Shown here: positions 35,801-47,800 of the stretch, in pieces
How positions within the stretch are numbered: the stretch's first letter is position 1
How the letters are laid out: every line of letters starts with the position of its first letter
Source: Rhinopomastus cyanomelas
Lineage: Eukaryota > Chordata > Aves > Bucerotiformes > Rhinopomastidae
Length of the DNA stretch: 64,000 bases
NCBI GenBank assembly: GCA_013400115.1
Contig: VXBP01003652.1
Location: forward strand, 1,236,454 to 1,300,453
Reading direction: 5' to 3'
Program-made: the position numbers and the translations under genes
The notes under the pieces: generated by a model
Databases searched by the model: none
What the model saw: the letters and a program-made list of their open reading frames with translations, nothing else
What the model was told of the DNA's origin: nothing

Positions 35801-38800
35801 GCAGCTGGATCGCTCACTCTGCTTCCAGGTGCTGGGTGTTTCAGCTCTTTGTGCTGGCAGGGATGAAGGCTGACCAGGGCTCTCCTGCACTTTGCACCCC
35901 CTCTGCCAGTGGCACCTGTTCTCCAGCCACAACTCCCCTCCTCCTCTCCGTGGCCCCCCGTGGGCAGCTCCCAATTAAGCGGCGGGTTAATTCAGGAGTG
36001 CAGCTCTCCTCCGGCCTCTCTGCGGCACGGCAAGCATCTAATGCAGCCAGGCAAGCTCCTAATTATTATCAGCCCCTAGCAGAGGAAGCAGAGCAAACCC
36101 AGGGGCAATCAGGATCCAAAACTCTCCCTCCAGCTCTTCTGTGTCTCATTTCCTGCAGCCCCTGTGCACAGCTGGGCTGCAGCATCTCCTGCGGAGAGTG
36201 CAGGCTGCTGGAGCTCGGTGATGGAGATGCAATTATGCCACCAGCCTTGGAGCTTGCAGCAGTATTTCTCCCCAGTGGTACTTGTGATACCCTCTGCTTG
36301 GCCACAGTGTTTCACAGAATGATTGAGGCTGGAAAAACCCCTCTGAGCTCATCCAGGACATGACCCCATGGGCCAGACCAAGTCACTAAGTGCCACTGCC
36401 AGGCTCTCCTCCAACACCTCCAGCGATGAGGACTGCACCACTGCCCTGGGCAGTCCAGTCCAGGCTCTGAGCATCCTTTCAATGAGGAAGGGCTTCCTAA
36501 CATCCAGCCTAACCCTCCCCTGGCAGCTTCAGGCTCAGGAAGGTTTGGGCATCTTCCACGAGGGCGCCAAGCGACAGCACAATCCCTTGTTTGTCAGGCC
36601 TGCCACCCTCTAGAAGCTCAGCAGAACGAGGCCAACCCGGGTGCTGGGAGGGAGCTGAGCCACTTCCTAAGAAACAGCTGGTGGGTGCCAGCACTGCTGG
36701 GGAGAGGAACCTCCGCTCCTCTGCAACTGCTCAGAGAACAGAAAATACTCAGAAACACAAGAGGCAAAGTCCCCCAGCCCTGCTGTCCCAGGCAACGCAG
36801 CAGGCAGTGAGAGAGACAGGAGAGTGGCTTCACTCGAGTTCTTCTCCCACTGGCTCTCCTCCTGGGCTAGGAGGTAGGGAGAGCATCACCCCAGCGCTCT
36901 GCCAGCACTATGGGGCATCACAGGGTGCCTGCACTTGTGTTAGAGCACTTGGGCCGTGCCCACACGGCCGGTTCTCCCTGGGGACAGGGGTGCAGGTTTG
37001 CACCTGCGTGACAGCCCTGAGTGATGGAAACACCGCCCCAGCACGCTCGGGCTCAGCTCCTCCAGCCTGCACAACACTCTCCCACCACTGGCACGACAGG
37101 TCTGAACACACTCAGGGAGGGAACGAGGCCATGAAGCTGCTGGGAGCAGGACACAGAGCTGACAGGTTGCACAATGTTGAGTTATAGCCAAAGCTCAGTC
37201 TAAACCGTGCGACCAGACAGGCTGCAGGATGCTGGGCTGCAGAGCTGCAGGAAGCAAAATAAACCTGACCCATGGGTAGCCCAGCTTTAGCCCAGCACAG
37301 GAACAAGGCAGAAGAGATTTAAACCACAGAATCACAGAACATTAGGGGCTGGAAGGGACCTTGAAAAATCATCCAGTCCAATCCCCCTGACACAGCAGGA
37401 TCCTCTAGATCCAATCGCACAGGAACACATCCATGTGGGTTTTACATGTCTCCACAATGCCCCTGGGAAGCCCCTTCCAGGGCTCTGTCACCCTCACTGG
37501 GAAGAAGGTCCTTCTTGTATTGATGTGGAACCTCCTGTGTTCCAGCTCACACCCACTGCCCCTTGTCCTATCATTAGATGACACTGAGCAGAGCCTGGCT
37601 CCGTCCTCCTGACACCCACCCTTCACATATTTATAGACATTCATGGGGTGACCCCTCAGTCTCCTCCTTTCCAAGCTGAAGAGACCCATCTCCCCCAGCC
37701 TTTCCTCATCGGGGAGATGCTCCCCTCCCTTCATCATCTCTGTGTCTCTGCACTGGACTCTCTCCAGCAGCTCCGTGTCCTTCTGGAACAGAGGAGCCCA
37801 GAACTGGACACGAGATTCCAGCTGTGGTCTCCCCAGGGCAGAGCAGAGGGGGAGGAGAACCTCTCTTGATCTGCTAATCACCCTGCTTCTGATCCACCTC
37901 AGGATGCCGTTTGCCTTCTTGGCCACAAGGACTCATTGCTGGCTCCTGGTCATCCTCCTGGCCACCAGGTCCTCCAGGTCCCTTTCTCCTACACTGCCCT
38001 CCAACAGGTCCAGACCCTGGAGACTAGAGAGGCAGCCCTCAGGTGAGCCACACACATCGTGTTAGCACCACGAGTAAGTGACGGAGGTTCCTCAAAACAA
38101 GAAATGCAGCTCCACAGGATCACAGCCTCCTCACGGGGCCGTGGAAAAGGATGTTCCAGCAACGGTCCTGTATCTCCTTCGGCGGCGCAAACGTCAGGGG
38201 AAGCATCCGTCAAAGGCTGGACGTGCCGGAAGAGCCGCAGGAAGGCTGACTTGATCTGAAGTGAGGAGTGAAACCTTGGAGCCGGGCTCCGGCGGAGCGA
38301 GGAGCCGATGTGATTGAACGTGAGCAGCCAAGAGAGGAGCCAGAGGGCCCGGAGCAGCCTGGGACGAGGGACAGGAGCTGCAGGAGGAGCGGGGCGGGAG
38401 AGACACCCAGCAGCTGGAGCAGCCGCCAGCGCACCGCGGGGAGAGGGGTGCTCGCCGACACGGCGTGACCCTCGCCCAAGCCATTGGGGCCGAGATCTGG
38501 GCTGGGACACAGGGAGCCGGGCACGGAGACCACTCGGCTTGAACTGCTGGAGCCCACGCTTAGCGGTGCCGGCCACATGAGAGCCCGGAAAAGGGGCTGG
38601 AAAGTTTTCATAGCCCAGCCCTGGCATCGCAGAGACCAAACAGTCGGGTGGCTGAGAGTCCGTAAAGACTTGTAAGAAGCCGCTCAGTAGCCCCAGGTAT
38701 TGTTAGAGCCCCGAGACAGAGGACGTCGCACGCTAAACCGCCACGTTCAAAGGTTTCCGCTCCCACATTGTTTGAGATGGGGGGTGGAAGTTATCCCGGT

Positions 38801-41800
38801 GCCTCTCTCCAAACTCTTTGTATCGTGGGGTTCCCGGCCGGCGGTGGCCAAGGGCCAGGCCCATCTCCCGGTTCCAGCGGCACAGCCTGGGCGAGCGGTG
38901 CTGAGTCACACTGTGGCTGGGACCCTCCCGACCTTCCACCTCTGGGGCCGTGATTGATGTTGTTTTTCCTTCAAGTCCTGGCTCCAGGAACCACATCAGG
39001 CACCGGAGAACCTCAGCTGTCACGACAACAGAAAGGTCGTCCTGCGAGCGCTCCTGCTGTTCCTGCTGTTCCCTGACGTGGTTCTGCCACCCTCACCCTG
39101 AAGAAGTTCCTTCTCATATTGACGGAGAGGAGATTCCAGCTGTGGTCTCCCCAGGGTAGAGGAGAGGGGGAGAAGAACCTCTCTTGATCTGCTAACCACC
39201 CCCATTCTGATCCACCCCAGGTGTATTTATGCTGAATCCATCAGCCCTGCGTGCTCAGCCAGGTTTGGGTGAAGCAGGCTAGTGGGTTCAGAAGGTATCT
39301 GGGGAGAGAGGACGTGGGCAAGCAGACACTGGGGCAGCAGTAGCCTGATTTGGGTAGGAAATTTGATTCTAAGGCTTCTCCCTGTGATCAAGGGGGTAGA
39401 ACACAGCTAGAAAACACGAGCTTCAGCAGGAAGGTCAGGGAGCTGAGCGCAGGGCAACGAGCTGCTCCCCAAGGGTCTCCTCCAGCTTCAAGGAGGCAGC
39501 ATCCTGCCCTCAGTGAGTTGGTCCCTCTTTTGCTCTCTCAGTGCAGAAGGCAGAGGCTGCTGCATCCATCCCTGAGCAGCAGCCGACATCACTGCAGGTC
39601 AGCTCACAGCGACTTTTATTTGCGCATCGAGGGTCGATCACCCACTGCCGGTGGTGCTGGTCAGGAGCAGCGTCAGCGCTTCCATCGCATGTTGGGGTGC
39701 AGCAGCAGGCAGGTGCATGGGGCACCCCCCGAGTCATCCTTCTGCTAAAGCCCTGCAGAGCTTCTCTTTCCCCCTGTTCTCCCCAGCAGAGATCCAGCAG
39801 CTTTTGCAAAGCTCTTCTCCAGCAGCAAGAGGGCAGTGGGCACATGCAGCAACAGAGGGAAGCTGGGGTTTGTTGTAGGTCTGGGATGGAGCCACAGATA
39901 GGAGCCAGCACCCAGCCTTGGGCTGAGCCCAGAACACCAGGGGATGGGGATGGGCTGTGCCAGCTCCCCACCAGGGGCAAGGGCTGTGGGTGCAGAGGCA
40001 AGGAGCCCTGTGCAGTGGGAAAAGGTGGAGCTGCATCCCCAGAGCTGGTCCTCCTCCTCCTCCCCTGCGTTTCCCTCATCCTTCCACCAAGCAGAAAGGG
40101 AAATCCGGGATTTTCAGCTGCTCTTGACTCCCTCTTGCTCTGCACACAGCAGGGTGGGAAGGGATTAGTCTCTGTTTCCTGGCTCCAGACAGCTCCAAGG
40201 GCTGCCCAAGCGGGACCCCCACGGCCAGGGGCTCCCCGACCCACGACCGTGATGCCGCCAGACCCTGCACTGCGGTCACGGCTGTCTCCATCCCACCTCC
40301 CTCACCCACAGCACATCTCCCCAGTTGCGCCTCCCAGCTGCTCTGGCCCATCAGCCAGGGCTCTGGCACCACAAACCACATCTCCCCTCCTTCCTCACTC
40401 AGCTGTGGAAGGGCTGGGGAGGGCACAGCGCTGAAAGAACCCCAGAGTCTCAGAGCAAAGCACGCAGGACCCTAAAGGGAGAAGGGAAGGGTGAGCAGAA
40501 AGAGCTTCTTTTAAGGTGGGGAGTCTGGATGCCCAATGGGAGAGCTCCCCCCTCATCCGGGGCCACCACCAGCACCAGGGGCATCGCTCTGCATCTGTTT
40601 CCCTGTCACCAACATCCCAGCCAGGCACCGCCGAGGCGGTCGCACGGCTCATCCCAAGCGGCTCCGCAGTACCTCTGAGTCAAAGGGCTGCCCCTGCCAG
40701 CTGTCCCCTGGAGCTCACAGCCCCAGCACAAAGGCAGGTGGCAGCTGTCAGCAGGATGGGATCAGGGATTCCCCCCTCCCGGACTGTCAGAGGTGACCAG
40801 CCACCCAGTGCTGCCACAGCCCCAGCGTGAGCCCGGAGACGCCGGGAGAGGAGGGAGGACACAGGGCAGAGCAGATGAGTCTGCACATCAGATGACAAGC
40901 TCAGCCTCCCAAAGTAAACAGCTCTTGGGGTTCACAAAGTCAAGAGTCACTTCAAGGTCGAGGAAGTTCCTCACCATGGAGACGCCGAGGAAGACGAGCA
41001 CCTGAGATGCTGCTCATGCCCAACATTCGTGTGGGGGTGCCGCTGGGGAGTCTCAGCCAGGGACCACCATTCCAGGGCACACACTGGCCAGCCAGCAACA
41101 CTCCCGCTGGACCAGATCCCGGCCAAGAACCAGCACTGCTGGCCGGGACATCGCAGCGCTGTCCTGTGATGGGGCACCCATGTCCGTGGGACCTGCTGGG
41201 AGCCATCTCCTCGGGGCGGGATGGAGCCGATCCTTTCAGTAACCTGACACAGAACCAAGCCAGGCCCAGCCACACCAGCTCACAACAGGCAGAGCCAGCA
41301 CCAAGCTGCATCTGGCCACCCTCTCTTAGCTGGGCTGTAGCTGTGACCACCTCGGAGGCACCAAGATGTGCTCCGACGCAAACCAGAGATGTTATTTCAC
41401 AGAATCATCGAGGCTAGAAAAGACCTTCGAGATCATCAGGTCCAACTGTCTGCCCTACAAACCCCCAGTTAGTGCTGCTTTTATTGCACCAATAACCCCA
41501 CTGGGGCAGCAGTGAGGGTTGGCTGGGTAACCCCTGTCCCTGCAGTGAGGGAGCAACCCATGAGCACCCAGGCACCTACAATCATCAGGATCTTAAAGAT
41601 CATCAAGTCCAACCATCCACCCTGCAGCCCCCAACTGCTAACCCGGCTCCTCAAACACCCTGGCTGGCTGTTGGTCAAACCTCTCCAGGGATGGTGCCTC
41701 CACTCTGTCCCCAGGCAGCCTGTTCCAAGGCCTCCCCACTCTTTCTGGGAAGAAGCTTGTCCTCAGATCTAACCCGACCCTCCCCTGGCACAACCTGACC

Positions 41801-44800
41801 CCATTTCCTCTGGTCCTGTTACGAGTCCCTAGGGAGAAGAGGCCAACCCCTGCCTCCCTCCAACCTCCCTTCAGGTAGCTGTAGAGAGCAGTGAGGTCTC
41901 CCCTCAGCCTGGACATGTTCCTGTGCAACATGGTCTGGGGGATCCTGCGCTGGCAGGGGGGTTGGACTGGATGACCTTTGGAGGTCCCTTCCAGTCCCTA
42001 ATGTTCTGTGATTGTCCAGGCTGCAGAGCCCCAGCTCCCTCAGCTTCTCCCCACCAGACCTGTTCTCCAGACCCTTGTGCCCCCCCCTGCACCAGCACGG
42101 CCAGCAGGGCACAGCCAGGCCCAGCTGTCTGCGGACAGGGCTCCTGGCAGGGTGGCTCCCCAGCACTGTTTGAATCCTGAGGTCAGCAGCAGAGCCCACC
42201 TGTGCTTGGAGAGGCTTCAACAAAACTGCTGCCTTGTGCACGGGGCCATGAACGCACCGGGAGCGTCAGGGGACCCGCCGAGGCCACGTGCCGGCTGCGG
42301 ATCGGTGCCGAGAGCCCTGAGGCACGTCGGTGCTGGCTGGGGAGCAGCCCCCGTGTGCTGCTGCGAGGACATTCCAGCTGCACCACGGACGGCAGGAGCA
42401 GAGCTCGTGTCAGCAAGAAGCGGAGCCGCCCGCGGCCGCAGCCACACCTGAAGGCTGGCAGGGTCCAGCTGAAGGCATCTGACTGTGCAGCAAGCGCACG
42501 CAGGACGCTCCTCTGACTCAGTGCTGCTGATCCCAAGGCTCAGAGTTTGCTGCCGAGGCACTGGGGCGACTTCTGATGGAGTCCTGGGGTGGGAGATGCT
42601 GCAGCCACGCTCTGAGGTCACCCCGGTGGCTCTGACTGGGGTGCAACCTGTTTCCCCTGCGCCTGCAGCAAAGCAAGGGGCTGCTTTGATGAGAGCCTCA
42701 TCCCTGGGCCAGTCCCACTGCAGGATGGGGCACGGGAAGCCAGGCTGAGGAGGACCAGTGCTGCACTGGGAGGCAGGAGACATCCAAACCTACTAAGGTG
42801 TGACCTCTGCTGAGGGAGGGCAGGAGAGCCAGCGCCAGAGCACCTCCGTGCTCTTGCAAAGAGCCTCAGTGGCCATCACAACCCGCCTCTGCTTGCCCGT
42901 AACGTGCCAAACCAGCCAGTAAACCGGACTGGCCTCATGCGAGCAGCACCAGCAGCCCTCCCGGCACAGCCCTGCGACAGCTGCTCCCACGGCCGCTGCT
43001 CTGAGCAGCCCCGGTGCGAAGAGACAGATGACAACAAATCGGGTCGACGGCTCCTCGCTGAACCAGCCCATCGGGAGGCAGCTGCTGCGCTGCCGAGCTG
43101 CCGTTCACCAGGGTGCCCAGCCCCGGGTGCAGGGATGGAGCCAACTAACCACCGGCAGCAGCACGTGGGCACCAGGACCCGGCTGTGCAGCTGCTCTCCG
43201 CAGTGCCCAGAGCCACGGGAAAAGGCTCTGCTGAGTTCGAGGGTCTGGGAAGCTCCTCCTGCCCTCCAATATGTGGGGAGCTAGTGCTGCTTCCACTGCA
43301 CCAGGAGCCCCACTGGGGCAGCAGCGAGGGTGGGTTGGGTAACCCCTGTCCCTGTGGTGAGGGAGCAACCCATGAGCACCCAGGCACCTACAATCATCAG
43401 GATCTTAAAGATCATCAAGTCCAACCATCCACCCTGCAGCCCCCAACTGCTAACCCGGCTCCTCAAACACCCTGGCTGGCTGTTGGTTGAACCTCTCCAG
43501 GGATGGTGCCTCCACCCAGTCCATAGGCAGCCTGTTCCAAGGGCTCCCCACTCTTTCTGGGAAGAAGCGTTTCCTCAGATCCATCCCGACCCTCCCCTGG
43601 CTCAACCTGACTCATTTTCTCTGGTCCTATCGCTAGTTCCTAGGGAGAAGAGGCCAACCCCACCTCTCCTCCAACCTCCCTTCAGGTAGTTGCAGAGAGC
43701 AGTGAGGTCTCCCCTCAGCCCCCTCCTCATCAGCAACCCAGAGATGCCACTGGTGTGCCCAAGCCTGACCTGCTGGACACACAGAGACCGGGAACAGACA
43801 CTTGGTGCGCACCATGCACCCCAAACCTGCAGACAGAGCACCCCAGCACCCTCAGGGAGGATGAGCCCCCAAGGCAGGCTGCAGCCCATGGAGCTGGCTG
43901 AGGCTCCCAAGCTACCACAGAACATTAGGGATTGGAAGGGACCTTGAAAGGTCATCTAGTCCAATCCCTTTGCCACAGCAGGACCACCAAGCCCCCCAGA
44001 GCACCACTGCGGGAGCAAGGGAAGCTGCTCCACATGGGCACACAAGGTGTGGGATGGGCTCAGGCCAGTGGGGCAGCTCCCAGGAAGCCTAAGGCTTGCC
44101 AGCAGGCTCCTGAGCTTCTGCCCTTACAGACAAGAATTGAGCCTGGGAGATGCTCTCCATAAGTTTTCTCACAGAAGGACAATTCAACCCGGGGTGGGGA
44201 AAGGTGAGCTCTGGCCAGGAGCAGGGATGGATTTGTCAGGCTTGACAGTGAGTGTGGTCAGGAAACAGCATCAGGGCTCGTTTCCAGCTCCTCCCTGCAG
44301 ATAACATCTGCCCTACCCTGGCTGTGGAGAAGAAACAGCCTTTGATATCAACAGGGAGTCTGATTCACTGCAGGGCTGTTTGCAGGGATGGCTTCACTCC
44401 AGCGCCCAGCGCTGGGCTTCAGCCTCTGGTGGACACAGGAACCGCCTGCTCAGCCCCTCCAGGCTCTGGGTTACAGCCTGGAGAAGCCAAGGGTGAGAGC
44501 CGCGGTGGAACAGGCTGGCTGAGCCGCACTGGGGGAGCAGAGGGATGCTGCTGGGGCTGCAGGAGGTGGGGAGGGTCTCTGTCCTGGCAGGGCTCAGCTG
44601 CCAGCAAGTGCTTGCCCGTGGGATGAGAGGTTCTCATAGAATCATTAAGGTTGGAAGAGACCCACAAGATCACCCAGTCCAACCACCAACACGACCCTAC
44701 TCTGCCCACCAAACCCTGTCCTCAGGGCCACATCTACTCCTTGTTTGAACCCCTCCAGGGACTCCAGCTCCCCACCTCCCTGGGCAGCCTGTTCCAACCC

Positions 44801-47800
44801 CTGACCCCTCTGTCAGGGAAGAGACTGTTCCTGATGCCCAGCCTAACCCTCCCCTGGCACCACTGGAGACCCTTGCCTCTTGTTCTATCACTGTTGACTT
44901 GGGAGAAGAGACCAACCTCTGGCTCTCTCCACCCTCCTCTCAGGCAGCTATAAGGAGCAACGACATCTCCTCTCAACCTCTTCTCCTCCAGTTTTCACCC
45001 CCTGCAACCCCCTGCTGCTTACCAGCTCACCCCATAGCTCCTGGGATGGGGCTGAGCCCCACTGACCCAGCACAGCACCAGGTCAGCACCCAGCACTGAC
45101 CCACCACCTGCCTCCCAGCCCCGAGGGACACGTGAGGGACTGAATCCCACCGACCCAGCAGCTCCCTCCACCCCTTGGTGAGTGGGAAGCAGCGCCCTTG
45201 CCATCCACTCCCGGGGGGATTCATCAGTTGCCATGAACACAGAAGCCCTTCGAGGTGGTACCGGTGCTGCAGAGAGGAACAAGAACAACGACGCTGGAAA
45301 GGAGTAGCTTATTACTGCTGATCTGCTGGTTTTACTTCTGAGGGCCAGAGGACAACCCAGATACCCTGGCTGCAGTCAGCTCAACCCCCTGAAGAATGAG
45401 GTCTTCACCATGGTGAGGAACCATGGAATCATCAGGGATTGGAAGGGACCTTGAAAGATCACCCAGACCAAGTCACACAGGAACACATCCAGGTGGGTTT
45501 TAAACGTCTCCAGAGAAGGAGACTCCACAACCCCCCTGGGCAGCCCCTTCCAGGGCTCTGTCACCCTCACTGGGAAGAAGGTCCTTCTCACATTGATGTG
45601 GAACCTCCTCTGTTCCAGCTCACACCCACTGCCCCTTGTCCTGTCACTAGATGCCCCTGAGCAGAGCCTGGCTCCATCCCCCTGACACCCAGGAACAAGC
45701 CTGTGCTCCAGCAAACCTGGGGACTGGTCGCTTGCTCCCATCTGCAGCCCCTCGAGCCCGGCTCTAAGGTCAAACCGAGCTGTTGTCTCCTCCCGTACTC
45801 CAGCACCCCGGGAAGAAGCATAATATTGGAGGAATAAATTAGCATGTGAAATGTAATTTAACTAATTAGCCCAGTGGAGTGGAAAATCCTTGCTAACTGC
45901 TCCGAAGTCGAAGCTACTGCGCTCGTTAGGGTGTCACAGAGGAGAACAGGAGATGGGGAGACCATTGGGGCACAACAAGCGTCCGAGCAGGGCGCTGAGG
46001 TTTCCCCTGTGCTGGGGAGGGTCAGGTTGGATCTTCGGGAAAACCTCTTCCCAGCAAGAGTGGGGAGCCCAAGGAACAGGCTGCCCAGGGAGGGGGTGGA
46101 GGCACCGTCCCTGGAGGGGTTCAACAGCCAGTTAGACAGGGTGATGGGTTGGGGGTTGTAGGGCAGATGGTTGGACCTGATGATCTTGGAGGTCTTTCCT
46201 AACTTTGATGATCATAGAATCACAGAATCACTAGGGACTGGAAGGGACCTTGAAACATCATCCAGTCCAATCCCTCTAATTCTATGATTTGTGTTTTATT
46301 CTCACCCTGCAGAGCTGCATGAAGCATCCAGCTCAGACATCAACCTCCTGGAGGAGCCCCAAGGCTGCTGCTCACCCCTCTGACCTGCCATCTCCTCCTG
46401 GGTGTTTCTACAAGAGGGCATTTCCCAGTGAGCTCCCCCATGATGCAGGACTGCCCAGCGTGAGCCTGGGGTGCACAGCCAGGCAGGAGGGACTGCCCGA
46501 GCAGCAGCACCCGTGGCTGCAGGACGTGGGCTCCTTCCCAGCCCCATGGGGTCCCCCCTGCAGGGAGCAGCCCCTGCTGATTAACCCGGCCAGCAGCAGC
46601 CCACCCAGCTCCGTCACATCGGGGAACTGCCCGAGACGCCGCAAACAGCCGTTGGAGCCCTTGCGACAGCCCGTCCGCCCGCTTCCCCATTTCCCAGATG
46701 CAGCAGCTGCTGCCCTTTCATTAGCAAAGCTCTGGAAATCCAGACCCCGAGTGGCGAGAGGGGCGGCGGGAGGTTTTGCAACTGCTGCGGCTGCGCTGCG
46801 ACGGGGAAGGACCAGCAGCCCCGCTGGCCAGTGCAGAGGGAGACAGAAACGAAAGAGCAAGGTCCTGTGCCCCACAGGCCCCACCATGTCGGGGTAGCTG
46901 GGGGATCACAGAATCATTCCAGTTGGAAGAGCCCTCCTAGGTCATCCAGTCCAACCATCACCCCAACCCTGCCCTGCCCACTAAACCCAGTTCCCCAGGG
47001 TCACAGCTTTTTGAACCCCTCCAGGGACGGTGACTCCCCATCTCCCCAGGCAGCCTGTTCCAACCCCTGGCTGCTCTGTCAGGGAAGAGATGTTTCCTGA
47101 TGTCCAACCTAACCCTCCCCTGGCCCAACCTGAGGTCCTCTCCTCTTGTCCTGCCAGATGTTCCCTTTCCAGCTGTAAGGACACGGGCAGCCCAAGTCTC
47201 TCCATCACCTCCAGGGGTCTAGCACCTCTCAGCGCAGCGGTGACCAGCTGCTCCCGTGGCCACATGGAAGCAGGTGCCAGCGGCAGTCGGGGATGCAGCA
47301 GAGCACAGCTCTGCTCTGTGGCTTCTGGTCGTGGCCTCGAGCCTCCTGCCCAGCTCTCTGGTGCCACTGTGTCCTCCTTCTTCCCCTGCAACACCCCCAT
47401 TCCTCACGGTCAGCTCTCCCTCTGCCACTCAGACCTCTGGCTGCCAGAGGCACCCTCACGGCAACTCCCATCCAGAGCTGCACATTTACCCTCTCCCATC
47501 TCTGCCTCCTGTCCTGGGGTCAGGAAGGCAGCATCAGGCAGGGTTTGACCCCTTGTTACCACCTTCCCTGGCTGAATCAGTGGCTGGACCCCCCACCTCT
47601 CAGAGTGCAGGCAGCCAACAATCCCATATAAAGCACCTCCTAAACCCTGACCTGCTTGTGCCACCAGCAAGGGAAAAGGTGCTTCATGAGCCTGAGAGTC
47701 CTGAGACAGAGGGGGAAATGCCCACAGCACCCCCACCCTGACATCCCCACGCAGGCTGAGCAGGTGCTCACACACGGGTGGGTGTGAGACACCAAACCCT

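Noticed and set aside
37989..38639. 216-codon - strand ORF in a CpG-rich patch
   Set aside because: No recognisable domain, and its C-terminal part enters an inverted CR1. Kept only as a promoter candidate.
39541..40434. 297-codon + strand ORF
   Set aside because: Low-complexity Ser/Pro/Gln composition and no recognisable motif or exon structure.
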